Part shown: one piece after another, positions 35,964 through 47,123 of the stretch
Layout of the letters: each line of letters opens with the position of its first letter
Numbering within the stretch: position 1 is the stretch's first letter
Assembly (NCBI GenBank): GCA_902702965.1
Contig: CACRXP010000071.1
Span: 681,584 to 745,583 of the forward strand
Direction of reading: 5' to 3'
DNA from: Spirometra erinaceieuropaei
Taxonomy: Eukaryota; Platyhelminthes; Cestoda; Diphyllobothriidea; Diphyllobothriidae
DNA length: 64,000 nt
Notes under the pieces: generated by a model
What the model saw: only the letters and a program-made list of their open reading frames with translations
The model's database searches: none
Told to the model about the DNA's origin: nothing
Made by a program: the position numbers and the translations under genes

Positions 35964-37240
35964 GCAAGCTAACTGTAATAGTACGGACAGCGACGGCACC
36001 TCGTTGGAAGACAAGTCCAGTGAGATGTCCTTCGCACCCATAACCCGTGCTCGCTCTACCTGCACTTCCAGCCAACGACCAGCAAAGCGTGCAAAAAGCG
36101 TAATTACCGCAAAAAGTGTGAGGTACGAAGACGAGCCTTGTGTTGGATGCGCAGATATCCAAATCAAAGTAGAACAACGTGAAAAGGAGCTTGCGTATTT
36201 AAGGACGCTCGTGAAACAGATCCTAGACGACCAGAACGTGTCCAGTGGTAGAGTCCAAAAAAAGAAGAGCAAAACGCGAAAAACGCCAAAAAAATATCTC
36301 CTCGGGGGCATCTTCAATCACGAGTAGCAATTCAGTAGCCAAAAACGTTGACACCAGCAACAGCAGGACAACGAGAACGAAGCCGCCGATAAGAGCAGAC
36401 TCGATTCCCACGCAAGATGTCTTTAGCGAGGTCGCACAAAAATTACCTGGCGCAGAAGTGATCTCGCCTAAGCCTCTTGCTGTAAATGACGGGAATTCTC
36501 TTCTGCCTGAAGACGATATAGCTGGGTCATCCAGTCTACTGTTGGCCTTTTGTTCTGTCAACCACCCCGAGCGCACTACAGAGCACGTATCTGAATGCAA
36601 AGACATGAACCCGTGGGTAGAGGGGAGAGGGGAACGCCATGACAGGAGTCTGAAGTCACAGCCAGACCTTATGGGCTGCTCCGGGCAGTCGGTAGACAGC
36701 AAAAGTGTGCGTCCCAGCGACGACTCCGTAAATCGTCCTCACCCACATGCAGTGAATTCACCGGAAATACAAAGTAAGGAGGACCATGCTCGCCAGCAGT
36801 GTCTGGTTATTCAGGGTCTGTCGGAATCGAATGCAGTCAGACCTGAAGACCGTGTCTCCGGGGACCTTGCTTCTTTTCATTGTCTACTAAATCATTTACT
36901 ACATGCAGACATGGAAATAAAAGTTCTAAAACCATTCCGGATTGGAAAAAGGAGTGAAGACAGGACAGCAGCACAACCACCTCTGTCGCTCAAAATTATG
37001 CTGGAGTACAAAGAGCAAATCAAATTGATCCTCCTAAAAAACCGACCTAAGAAACACACACAAACAGGTTTTTTCAACCGGACTATTCACCAGCGGAACG
37101 GCTGAAACGCCGGGAGCTTGTCTTGGAATTAAAATCAAGACTGAAGGGTGGCGAACAGAATCTGGCTACCTTCAAGGGGAAGGTAGTTCGGAAATATATG
37201 CCGTTTCAGTGGAACCAGCCTGTAATAATAAGAACAACGG
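35964..37240 (+). pseudogene. LINE ORF1-like protein, frameshifted
   Basis: The reading frame begins inside ORF1 (QANCNSTDSDGTSLEDK), contains a Cys-rich then coiled-coil-like stretch (CVGCADIQIKVEQREKELAY) and shifts near 36,290, where a run of seven A has one base more than the six A in the inverted copy. The C-terminal part (about 36,860-37,105) carries KVLKPFRIGK...LSLKIMLEYKEQIKLILL, a segment shared with the ORF1 of the LINE at 43,901-47,725. A further shift near 37,085 precedes PDYSPAERLKRRELVLELK. A nucleic-acid-binding role is inferred from family. Confidence 0.65.
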
Positions 37241-37443
37241 CAGCTACTCAGCTAACACACATACCTTCGTTGAACCACCTGCTCAAGGCGGCAACACAAG
37301 TAAGCGAATAACGTCCAGTGATCCGATTGAGGCAAGGCATATAAATAGAACCCATCAGCCAGAGAACATGGCTTTCGAGATAACGGAGTAATGCTCGAAA
37401 CAGTAACAAATGCAACGGGAAATTCGGCTGGTGCAAAACTGAG

Positions 37444-38110
37444 GTGCTTGTACACGAATGCCCAAAGCCTCATATCGAAACTAGACGAGCTAAACATTGC
37501 CTAGTCGAGCTGTCTCCAGATATTTTAGCAGTAACCGAGACCTGGCTGTCCGGAAATACTAGTGATAGTGAAGTAGCCTTGCCAGGATACCAAATTTATC
37601 GGAGGGACAGGGAACATCGTCAGGGCAGTGGTATAGTTGTGTATGTAAATGAAGGCCTGGCAGTGTCGGAAAAGACCACCAAGTTTGCGTGCGGCATGGG
37701 AGCTATTCGGTTGACCATCAAGGCTACCGGTTCGATGTGTCTCGATGTCCTCACTGTCTACCGACCACCTAGGACAGATCAAATCGCAGACACTCAACTA
37801 TTGGAGCAGTTGGACCTAACATCATGATCATGGGCGACTTCAACGCACCAGGAACAAACTGGAATACCCTCCAAGCGTCAGGTCCAAAATTGTCATTCGA
37901 TTACCGTCTGCTGAACAAAACATTAAAGGCATCCCCCACACAACATGTCATGTTCCCAACGAGAACACGTGAAGGACAAAGGACAAACTGCCTTGATCCG
38001 GTTTTTACGAAAACATCAGACAGCATAGACGAGATCACCTCTATGCCGCCTCTTGGCCGAAGTGATCACATAATGCTGATGTGGGATTATTCGTTATTCT
38101 CCATTTAGCA
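37444..38110 (+). pseudogene. LINE apurinic-like endonuclease domain, frameshifted
   Basis: Motifs in order: LVELSPDILAVTETWLSGNT (the catalytic Glu), GYQIYRRDR...GSGIVVYVNEGL, LTVYRPPRTD, then after a frameshift near 37,825 MGDFNAPGTNW (catalytic Asp/Asn), REGQRTNCLDPVF and LGRSDHIML (SDH motif). It nicks target DNA to prime reverse transcription in active relatives. TAG at 38,106-38,108 closes it. The frameshift and stop are also in the inverted copy. Confidence 0.8.
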
Positions 38111-38159
38111 TTATCAAGACCAAAAAAGACGGAATGTTTGGCGAGGCGACTTCAATCAG

Positions 38160-40223
38160 ATGAGGGCAAACTTATCCGGTCTCGACTGGGGCTCGTTGAT
38201 TACGGGAAATGCCAACGATGACTGGGAGCTTTTCAAGAATGTCCTTCTGCAGCTCATCAACAACCAATGCCCACTGCCTAGTGTCAGACTGAATAAACGC
38301 CCTGGGTGGCTAAATAGGAACCTTAAGAAAGAAACAAACAGGAAGCACAAATTGTGGAGAAAATACTGCGTTACTGGGCAAGTTGAATATTTCCACACCT
38401 ACAAGACACAGAGGAACAAACTGAGCAACCTGATCGTGTAAACGCGACGGGAATTCGAGAAGAAATTTCTGCAAAAGGCAACGCTGAACCCAAAATTACT
38501 CTACAGTAACCTCCGACGAATTACAAGGAACAGGCATCAAATCCCCTTAATAAGGACTACTGATGGCGTTGAGATTGCTGATAGTAGGGATACAGCTGCG
38601 TATTTTTCACATTTTTTCCAATAAGTCTGGACAAACGAGTCAAGGTCCATTTCTCCCTCCACAGAAGGACTGCCGACCCCAAGAGTCAGCGATATACTCT
38701 TCTCAGAAGGCAGTGTCCAAAGAAAATTGGAGGCATTGAACGAATCGATGTCACCAGGACCAGACGAGATTCCACCCAAGCTTCTCAAGGAACTTGCCAG
38801 TGAGCTCACTCCTTCTTCGTCGATGCTCTTTCAAACGTCTTTTGATACTGGAACACTTCGGATGGATTAGAAGCTGGTGCATATTACTCCGCTACACAAA
38901 GGAGGTAACAGGGCAGCGACGACAAATTACAGACCCATAAGCTTGACAAGCATTCTCTGCGAAGTGATGGAAAAGATCATAAAGAGTGAGCTGATGCAAT
39001 TCCTGGAAGTTCACGGTCTACTATCAAAATGCCAACATGGGTTCCGAAAAGGAAGATCCTGCACGACAAACTTGCTGCAATCTCTCCAGAGCTGGACCCG
39101 AGCTCTCGACGACAGGCACGCGGTCTACATAGCTTTCATCGACTTCCAGAAGGCGTTCGACACTGTGCCACACCAGAGGCTCGTACATAAACTTAAAAAA
39201 ATATGGATCAGTGGCAACTTCCTTAAATGGATTGAAAACTTCCTTGTGGGTCGACAGCAGATTGTCTGCATCGGTCGGGGAAAATCAGACCCTGCTATGG
39301 TCGATCGTGGTGTCCCCCAGGGTTAAGTCCTGGGACCCATTTTGTTCCTTATCTACATGGACGATGCCGCAAGAGCTTTAGACTGGGAAGTAGCAATGTG
39401 TGCTGACGACATGAAGGTATGGATTGTAATTCGGGGTCCAGCCGACGAAAACAGACTGCAGATGAACCTGAATCGGTTGGAGGAGTGGTCAAGCAGTTGG
39501 CTCCTGCGGTTCAATGTTGCCAAATGCAGCATACTTCGCCTAGGCCACACAGCCAGATCCGCCAGCACAACAAACTACTTTATGGGCGGTGCAGCCCTAC
39601 AAGAGGTCGAAGCCCAAAAGGACCTCGGTGTGCTGACGACCAGTTCCCTAAGGCCATCCGCCCACAGTTCGAGAGTGACAAAAACCGCAATGTCCGTACT
39701 GCACTCCATCAAGCGTGCGTATATGGACTTTGACGAAGAAGCTTTCTCTAAGACATTCGGAACATTCGTCCGGCCGCATTTAGAGTACGGCATACAAGCT
39801 TGGAGGCCGTGGGCGGTTGAGGATCAAAACTGCCTCGAAAGGGTCCAGAGGAGATCCACGAAGATGGTTAGTGGTCAAAGCTCCTTTCCTTATGCAACTC
39901 GCCTAGTAAATCTGAACCTCTTTCCTTTGAGTTATAGGCAACTTCGCGGGGATCTCTTGCAAGCCTTCCGCATTGTTAAGGGGTTGGATTGCAGTCTGGC
40001 CTTCGAGGACTTCTTTGAATTTGCTACCACGACCAACCTCCGAGGCCACCTGTTAAAACTGCGCACTCAGCAGGCAAGATTAGATGTAAGGAAGTTCTCC
40101 TTCTCTGTTAGAGTGGTCAAATCATGGAATGCCCTTCCCGCAGATGTTGTGATGTCACCATCTATACAAAGTTTTAAAAAGATTCTTGACATATTTATGT
40201 TCCAAAATGACCAAGAGCGATGA
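38160..40223 (+). pseudogene. LINE reverse transcriptase, several stops
   Basis: Readable parts: RNVWRGDFNQMRA (linker), HITPLHKGGNRAATTNYRPI, GLLSKCQHGFRKGRSC, FIDFQKAFDTVPH (motif A, first Asp present), VDRGVPQG-stop-VLGPILF (motif B broken by TAA at 39,324-39,326), MCADDMKVW (motif C, CADD rather than FADD), then the thumb and the LNLFPLSYRQLRGDL C-terminal segment to 40,223. Additional in-frame stops lie near 38,440, 38,622 and 38,867. Not functional. Confidence 0.85.
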
Positions 40224-40342
40224 GAAGTAGAGCTCACCCCCTGTAACTGGTTCTTTTTTTGTCCGTCCATTATGGGCGCGTCTGAACTATTTCAGCCCAG
40301 AATATTTATCTGTATACCACACATTATTAACGTTCAATTCAA

Positions 40343-42629
40343 TGCAGAAGGACATTCTTGAAAAGCTCCCAGTCATCGTTGGCATTTCCCGTAATCAACG
40401 AGCCCCAGTCGAGACCGGATAAGTTTGCCCTCATCTGATTGAAGTCGCCTCGCCAAACATTCCGTCTTTTTTGGTCTTGATAATGCTAAATGGAGAATAA
40501 CGAATAATCCCACATCAGCATTATGTGATCACTTCGGCCAAGAGGCGGCATAGAGGTGATCTCGTCTATGCTGTCTGATGTTTTCGTAAAAACCGGATCA
40601 AGGCAGTTTGTCCTTTGTCCTTCACGTGTTCTCGTTGGGAACATGACATGTTGTGTGGGGGATGCCTTTAATGTTTTGTTCAGCAGACGGTAATCGAATG
40701 ACAATTTTGGACCTGACGCTTGGAGGGTATTCCAGTTTGTTCCTGGTGCGTTGAAGTCGCCCATGATCATGATGTTAGGTCCAACTGCTCCAATAGTTGA
40801 GTGTCTGCGATTTGATCTGTCCTAGGTGGTCGGTAGACAGTGAGGACATCGAGACACATCGAACCGGTAGCCTTGATGGTCAACCGAATAGCTCCCATGC
40901 CGCACGCAAACTTGGTGGTCTTTTCCGACACTGCCAGGCCTTCATTTACATACACAACTATACCACTGCCCTGACGATGTTCCCTGTCCCTCCGATAAAT
41001 TTGGTATCCTGGCAAGGCTACTTCACTATCACTAGTATTTCCGGACAGCCAGGTCTCGGTTACTGCTAAAATATCTGGAGACAGCTCGACTAGGCAATGT
41101 TTAGCTCGTCTAGTTTCGATATGAGGCTTTGGGCATTCGTGTACAAGCACCTCAGTTTTGCACCAGCCGAATTTCCCGTTGCATTTGTTACTGTTTCGAG
41201 CATTACTCCGTTATCTCGAAAGCCATGTTCTCTGGCTGATGGGTTCTATTTATATGCCTTGCCTCAATCGGATCACTGGACGTTATTCGCTTACTTGTGT
41301 TGCCGCCTTGAGCAGGTGGTTCAACGAAGGTATGTGTGTTAGCTGAGTAGCTGCCGTTGTTCTTATTATTACAGGCTGGTTCCACTGAAACGGCATATAT
41401 TTCCGAACTACCTTCCCCTTGAAGGTAGCCAGATTCTGTTCGCCACCCTTCAGTCTTGATTTTAATTCCAAGACAAGCTCCCGGCGTTTCAGCCGTTCCG
41501 CTGGTGAATAGTCCGGTTGAAAAAACCTGTTTGTGTGTGTTTCTTAGGTCGGTTTTTTAGGAGGATCAATTTGATTTGCTCTTTGTACTCCAGCATAATT
41601 TTGAGCGACAGAGGTGGTTGTGCTGCTGTCCTGTCTTCACTCCTTTTTCCAATCCGGAATGGTTTTAGAACTTTTATTTCCATGTCTGCATGTAGTAAAT
41701 GATTTAGTAGACAATGAAAAGAAGCAAGGTCCCCGGAGACACGGTCTTCAGGTCTGACTGCATTCGATTCCGACAGACCCTGAATAACCAGACACTGCTG
41801 GCGAGCATGGTCCTCCTTACTTTGTATTTCCGGTGAATTCACTGCATGTGGGTGAGGACGATTTACGGAGTCGTCGCTGGGACGCACACTTTTGCTGTCT
41901 ACCGACTGCCCGGAGCAGCCCATAAGGTCTGGCTGTGACTTCAGACTCCTGTCATGGCGTTCCCCTCTCCCCTCTACCCACGGGTTCATGTCTTTGCATT
42001 CAGATACGTGCTCTGTAGTGCGCTCGGGGTGGTTGACAGAACAAAAGGCCAACAGTAGACTGGATGACCCAGCTATATCGTCTTCAGGCAGAAGAGAATT
42101 CCCGTCATTTACAGCAAGAGGCTTAGGCGAGATCACTTCTGCGCCAGGTAATTTTTGTGCGACCTCGCTAAAGACATCTTGCGTGGGAATCGAGTCTGCT
42201 CTTATCGGCGGCTTCGTTCTCGTTGTCCTGCTGTTGCTGGTGTCAACGTTTTTGGCTACTGAATTGCTACTCGTGATTGAAGATGCCCCCGAGGAGATAT
42301 TTTTTGGCGTTTTTCGCGTTTTGCTCTTCTTTTTTTGGACTCTACCACTGGACACGTTCTGGTCGTCTAGGATCTGTTTCACGAGCGTCCTTAAATACGC
42401 AAGCTCCTTTTCACGTTGTTCTACTTTGATTTGGATATCTGCGCATCCAACACAAGGCTCGTCTTCGTACCTCACACTTTTTGCGGTAATTACGCTTTTT
42501 GCACGCTTTGCTGGTCGTTGGCTGGAAGTGCAGGTAGAGCGAGCACGGGTTATGGGTGCGAAGGACATCTCACTGGACTTGTCTTCCAACGAGGTGCCGT
42601 CGCTGGCCGTACTATTACAGTTAGCTTGC
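40343..42629 (-). repeat. Right arm of 2.29-kb near-perfect inverted repeat
   Basis: Inverted copy of 35,964-38,251, separated by 2,091 bp (the 3' half of the left LINE). It begins at the very 3' end of that LINE, and its own LINE sequence stops at the equivalent of 38,251, so it lacks reverse transcriptase and 3' end. That is atypical for a LINE insertion, which normally keeps its 3' end. Confidence 0.9.
40486..41150 (-). pseudogene. LINE endonuclease domain in inverted copy, same lesions
   Basis: Two frames, 41,150-40,767 and 40,770-40,486, translate identically to the left-arm endonuclease, with the same break after LLEQLDLTS and the same TAG after DYSLFSI. Confidence 0.85.
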
Positions 42630-42652
42630 TGAGACCTTATAAATTTCGACAT
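41489..42652 (-). CDS. LINE ORF1 protein, intact 387-codon frame in the inverted copy
   Basis: Reads from ATG at 42,652 (MSKFIRSQQANCNSTASDGT) through the Cys-containing and coiled-coil-like region to FFNRTIHQRNG. The first eight codons lie outside the duplicated arm, so this copy extends further 5' than the left one. The C-terminal KVLKPFRIGK segment resembles other LINE ORF1 proteins. The frame is open, but the tail (DYSPAERLKRRE) is frameshifted as in the left copy, so it is probably also truncated relative to the ancestor. It is an element gene, not a host gene. Confidence 0.65.
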   Translation of the reverse strand: MSKFIRSQQANCNSTASDGTSLEDKSSEMSFAPITRARSTCTSSQRPAKRAKSVITAKSVRYEDEPCVGCADIQIKVEQREKELAYLRTLVKQILDDQNVSSGRVQKKKSKTRKTPKNISSGASSITSSNSVAKNVDTSNSRTTRTKPPIRADSIPTQDVFSEVAQKLPGAEVISPKPLAVNDGNSLLPEDDIAGSSSLLLAFCSVNHPERTTEHVSECKDMNPWVEGRGERHDRSLKSQPDLMGCSGQSVDSKSVRPSDDSVNRPHPHAVNSPEIQSKEDHARQQCLVIQGLSESNAVRPEDRVSGDLASFHCLLNHLLHADMEIKVLKPFRIGKRSEDRTAAQPPLSLKIMLEYKEQIKLILLKNRPKKHTQTGFFNRTIHQRNG

Positions 42653-43128
42653 GATATAGTAGGTATAATTTCACTTTCGATGTTATGATAAATACTTCTG
42701 ATTGTATATTAGGATTTAAAGTGAATTTTTAAAACTCAATAAGCGAAAAAATACTTAAAATCCGATAAATTTTGGGAATTTAATCAGAAGCGACTTAGCC
42801 TGTTGCAGACCTCGTAGGACTTGAGTAACTGCAGATCTCGAAGGATGATGAGGGATTATTTTTCTAGGCTGTATAGCCGCGATTCGGCCGTATACGCTGT
42901 ATAGCCACGATCCGGTTGCGTAGTCAGATGCGTAGTCAGTTGGAACGTGCCAATAAACAAATTGCACTTAATCCAGGCTCCTGACGAATTTCGATGCGTG
43001 AAAAAAATATTCAAAAAACGCACAAAGCAATTCTGTACGTACGGTTCCAGTATCAATGTCAGAGACGGTATCTGTGAAATGGTAACCAAGTCGAAATAGT
43101 CGCAGTAGGAGCGCAGAATAATTCCGTT
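42653..43128. other. AT-rich stretch, possibly LINE 5' UTR plus PLE leader
   Basis: Nothing is clearly identifiable. It may include the 5' UTR of the inverted LINE and decayed PLE coding sequence just before 43,129. Confidence 0.3.
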
Positions 43129-43900
43129 GTGCTCAGTCGGGCTAGTGATAAACTGCTTAGAGAATACCAGCACAAAAATGTGATCACGGAGAATGAATGG
43201 CATCAAATATTGGCAACTGACACCGCTCTAACTCGAGTCTATGGTCTGCCAAAAATGCATAAAGCAAATGCCCCACTTCGGCCAATCGTTGTTCTAAATG
43301 GCAACCCCATCTACAATTTAGCAAAGTGCATGTACACAAAACTGAAGTTCATCTAAGACAATGTGATTACCTCAATTCAGTCAGCCTTTCAATTCCTCAT
43401 AGATCTGAGAGGCCGGAAGATGCAATCTGACTAAATCATGGTCTCCTTCGATGTGACGTCGTTATTCACATCCATCCCACCAAACTTGGCCCGCGAAGTT
43501 CTGCGTATGAGACTTGAGGAGGTGTATGACGAGAATGAATGAACACTTCATGAGGCTGTTTGAATTCTGCCAACAAGTTCTCTTCACTTTGCTAGACAGA
43601 CCTATGAACAGACCAAGGGAACTCTAATGGGCTTACTAGTCTTCGGTTTAGTAGCAGAGCTGGTCCTACAGGAGTTAGAAAAGACAGCCATCATCCAACA
43701 TGAGCCGGTATTTTGGCGCCGTAAAGTGGACGACGTTTGCCATCGTAAAGATGGACATGCTACATTATTTATCCAGCCTGCCCGACGCAGTCCTCCCTGG
43801 TATGAAAGGCACGACGGAAGGAGAACAGAAACAACGTTCGCCCTTCCTGGATTTGATTGTCAGAAGAAACCTCGACGGTGAACTTGAAACGACAGTTTAT
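43129..43900 (+). pseudogene. Penelope-like element reverse transcriptase fragment
   Basis: Shows TRVYGLPKMHKANAPLRPIV, VSFDVTSLFTSIPPNLA (motif A), QTYEQTKGTLMG (motif B), WRRKVDDV (motif C, xVDD) and FLDLIVRRNLDGELETTVY, which are the PLE RT motifs in the right order. Stops lie near 43,355, 43,434 and 43,540, with a frameshift after VDD. The reading ends abruptly at TTTAT (43,900), where the 3' repeats of the minus-strand LINE begin, so the LINE interrupted this element. GIY-YIG is absent. Confidence 0.8.
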
Positions 43901-43920
43901 ATTCAGTTCATTCAGTTCAG
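43901..43920 (-). repeat. 3'-terminal short tandem repeats of the LINE
   Basis: Two copies of ATTCAGTTC plus a partial third form the junction with the PLE coding sequence. Short tandem 3' repeats are typical of CR1-type elements. Confidence 0.65.
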
Positions 43921-44099
43921 TTTATTTTGGTAAGGATAATAGGCAAAGCCTTTGAAAACCCTATTGACTACATGTCAGCTCGTTAGAAATAACTGTACAC
44001 GAACAACAAAAATATTCGCTATTAAAGCATTACTTGATTCATTTGAGTAGCATTGTATCAAAGAAAATATTTACGGGGTTGTGGGGTATTAGTTCAGAT

Positions 44100-46322
44100 T
44101 CAGACTGTCGAGGGAAAAAGGGGACACAAATAATCATCTAAGCGTTTCTTGAAGAGTTGCAGAGGCGTAGCCTCCACAACTGACCGACGGAGATTGTTCC
44201 ATTTCACCACTACCCTCTGCGTGAAAAACTCAGAGCGAAGATTCAGCCTGGATATTGTTGTCCGTAACTTCATCGAGTGACCACAATGATTGGGTGAAAG
44301 GTGCCACTGAAACATGTCCTCAGATTTAAGCCCATGCTCAAGGCCATATATTATCTTGTAAACGAGGATAAGATCACCTCTTTGTTGCCTGTAAGACAGA
44401 GGGAATAAATTAAGGCAATTCAGTCTGTGTGTAGGATTGGCCTTTTGGAACGTTTACCAGCTTTGTTGCACGCCGTTGTACCCGTTCGAGGCATGCTTGG
44501 TCCTTTACTAGCCATGGTCGCCATGCTTGTATGCCATATTCTGAGTGGGGCCGAACAAAAGTGCCGTAAACTCTCCCAAAAAGGTCTTGGTCAAAGTTTA
44601 CGAAAGCCCTTTTGATTGCATGTAGCACTCCCATGGCGTTTTTTGTGGCCTTGTGACACTGCAGTGTTGGTTTCAGGTTGTTCTGTATCCAAACCCCGAG
44701 ATCCTTCTGTGAAGATTCTGCAGTGAGCCTGATATCTTTCAGGTGATATGTCCTCAGGCTCTCATTTGAATGAGAGTTGGTTGGAAGCAGATGAAGGACG
44801 ACACACTTCTCCAGATTGAACTCTAGAAGCCATTTCTTCGACCACGCTTGCGGTCGATGCAGATTATCTTGAAGGGATCTCTGATCATTAGGTCCCTTAA
44901 TGACTTTCCAGAACTTAACGTCGTCTGCAAACATTATTTTGCCGTATTCGAGTTCCTGAAGGCTGTCGTTAACATGAAGGATGAAGACCAATGGTCCCAG
45001 AACTGAGCCTTGAGGCATACCGCTGGTCACGTTCACCCATTCTGACATATCATCTCCGATGCAGACACGTTGTTTCCGACCAACCAGAAACGCCCTTATC
45101 CAGTTCAGAAGACCTCCCTGGATACCGATGGCGCTCAATTTGTGAAGAGGACGTTGGTGCGGAACAGTATAGAAAGCTTTGCGGAAATCGATGTACACGA
45201 CCTCAAAACCCTCTTCTAGAGCCCTGGTCCAGATCTCCAGACAAGCTAGCAGATTTGAGAGGCAGGAACGTCCTCCCCGGAAGCCATGTTGAAAATCCTG
45301 CAAGATGTTATTTTTTTCACAAAATTGCTGTATAACGCTCTTTACTAGAGCTTCCATCGTTTTGAAAGGTGGGGGGGGCAAGTTAAGCTAATAGGCCTAA
45401 AGCTGCTTGCTGTCATCCTGCTACCTCCCTTATGCAATGGAACGAGGTTAGTTGTCTTCCACTGTGAGGACAGCCTTCCTGTTCTCATTAACAGCTCAAA
45501 GAGAGTCGAAAGAGACTTTAACAGCTTCGTTGATAGCCCCTTAAGTATTAGTCTGGGAATTCCGTCGGGTCCGGGACACTTATCGGGTTTTATTTGACTG
45601 AGGAAGCGTCTTACTGCTTCGACGGAAAAGGCGACGGTTTCAATGACGGCAATATCTTGGCGCATTTGAAGCTCCCGGCTGTCTCGGTCCATTTCAAACT
45701 GCTGATTATCTTCTGAGGACTCTCCCGTAAAAACCGGTTGAAAAAACTGAGACAGAAATCGCACTTTCTGTGGCCCTTCAACTAATAAGTTTCCGAGGCT
45801 ATCCTTTAGACACGCAATTTCGTCCCTTTGTTTCCTCCTACTGCGAATGTACCCGTAAAACTTCATGGGACATGTAATTGATTCTGCTATCAGTTGGCGC
45901 TGGAAAGAATTCCTAGCAACTCGTATTTGTTTGCGGCATTTATTGCGCTGATCCTTATATTCGGCGAATGACCTTAGATCTCGAAGTTGCAAATACTTTT
46001 TCCAGAGTCGCTGTTTCTTCTTAATGGTCTTTTTTGTCGTCGGATTGACCCACGGCGGTCGGGCACATGGTCTTGTCATTTTTATTGGACAATGGGAATC
46101 AATTAGACGCTCTATAATCCCGCGAAAGTACTGCCAGAATTCGTCTGAATCTTCTCTGTTGACCAACCAGGTTTCTTCCAAAAGAGAGCGTCTCATTGCG
46201 TTAAAGTCACCCTTCCAAATATTTCTGTGCGTCTTGATTTTTGGTTGTTGGTTGGATAGGAGAGCGCACACGCAGGTAAAAGCAATATGATCGCTTAAAC
46301 CGAGTGGAGGTTGTGGATGCAC
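44100..46322 (-). pseudogene. LINE ORF2 reverse transcriptase, frameshifted, active site intact
   Basis: Frame pieces: 46,322-45,345, 45,381-44,410 and 44,315-44,100. Motifs: LGLSDHIAF (end of endonuclease), NIWKGDFNAMR, KPDKCPGPDGIP, LVPLHKGGSR, FQHGFRGGRSC, YIDFRKAFYTVPH (motif A Asp present; later Asp to Tyr), GMPQGSVLGPL (motif B intact), MFADDVKFW (FADD intact), FVRPHSEYGIQAWRPW, then the C-terminal FFTQRVVVKWNNLR. The shift near 45,365 is in a G run (GGTGGGGGGGG), so it could be a sequencing slip; another occurs near 44,405. Confidence 0.85.
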
Positions 46323-46327
46323 TTCCT

Positions 46328-46978
46328 TTATGAGTCTTCTTCTTTACTGAAAACGAGATCTAAACAATTAGATCGTTGTCCTTCTCTCATTCTTGTTCCG
46401 AATTTTATGTGCTGAATGAGGTATTCATTCAGGGAGAGTTGTAGTAGCTTGTGGTCAAATGACGTGGACGGGGCGTTTGTTAGGGGAATGTTCCAGTCTA
46501 TTCCTGGAGCGTTAAAGTCACCCAGAAGTAGTAAGTTCTCCTGCTTACATAACAACTCCAGTGCACTAAGTAATTCCCTATCGGCGATTTCATTCGAGCT
46601 GGGAGGCCGATAGACAACACACAGGTTCAGTGTCGGTAACTGTTTGATACATATCTTGCATGAAATTATTTCAAAATTTCGGGACGCACCATCGGAAGTT
46701 TCTCGTTGAGAGCACGCAATTTCATTTGACACATAAATAGCTGTGCCTCCTCCTCTACGATGAAATCTGTCACAACGGAACAGTTGGTAGCCTTCAATTC
46801 TGACTTCGCTACTACTAATTTCCTCAGTCGACCATGCCTCTGTTAGGACAATTATGTGTGGCTTCTGTTCAGAGACTAGTAATCTGAGTTCATCTAGCTT
46901 GTTGAGAAGACGCCGACAGTTAGTGTAATAGATTTCTAGACAGCGGCCACTGGTTCTAGCAGCCTCAGGAGCTGTCAC
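46328..46978 (-). pseudogene. LINE AP-endonuclease domain, open 216 codons
   Basis: Motifs: IYYTNCRRLLNKLDELRLLV, IIVLTEAWSTEEI (catalytic Glu), GYQLFRCDRFHRRGGGTAIY, CVVYRPPSSNEIAD, LLLLGDFNAPGIDW, REGQRSNCLDLVFSKEED. Complete except that it is separated by a frameshift near 46,325 from the SDH motif in the next frame. Confidence 0.8.
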
Positions 46979-47123
46979 GTTTGCATCGGTTAGGCTGTCA
47001 GAATGACGACCTTCGGCCAGAGAAATGTCCGTTTGACCTGAATTATTTGTTCATTCTTGATTTGTAGGTGTGTTTCGCCGCTGTTTCTCCGCTTTTCCAG
47101 CTCCGTCATCAGCTCTCTCAGTT

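Larger units (their letters stand above)
35964..38251 (+). repeat. Left arm of 2.29-kb near-perfect inverted repeat
   Basis: Positions 35,964-38,251 match the reverse complement of 40,343-42,629. Arm lengths are 2,288 and 2,287 bp; the one-base difference is the A run near 36,290. The only other difference I found is one base near 35,990 (Asp versus Ala codon). Translations in several frames on both strands are otherwise identical between arms. Confidence 0.9.
35964..40342 (+). mobile_element. CR1/jockey-like LINE, 5'-truncated, inactive
   Basis: It holds an ORF1-like gene (35,964-37,240), an AP-type endonuclease (37,444-38,110) and a reverse transcriptase (about 38,160-40,223), ending in short TTCAATTCAAT repeats at 40,333-40,343, a type of 3' tail common in CR1 elements. 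Its upstream boundary at 35,964 is where similarity to the inverted copy stops; that copy continues further 5' to an ATG. Several stops and frameshifts make it dead. Identity to the inverted arm is nearly complete. Confidence 0.85.

Noticed and set aside
35964..42629. Inverted arms as one LINE nested in another copy
   Set aside because: The sequence left of 35,964 does not continue the interrupted minus-strand LINE (no match to the reverse complement of 38,252 onward), and both arms share the same lesions.
41892..42632. Plus-strand 246-codon open frame
   Set aside because: Antisense reading of LINE ORF1 in the inverted arm; a matching antisense frame occurs in the other arm, so it has no independent support.
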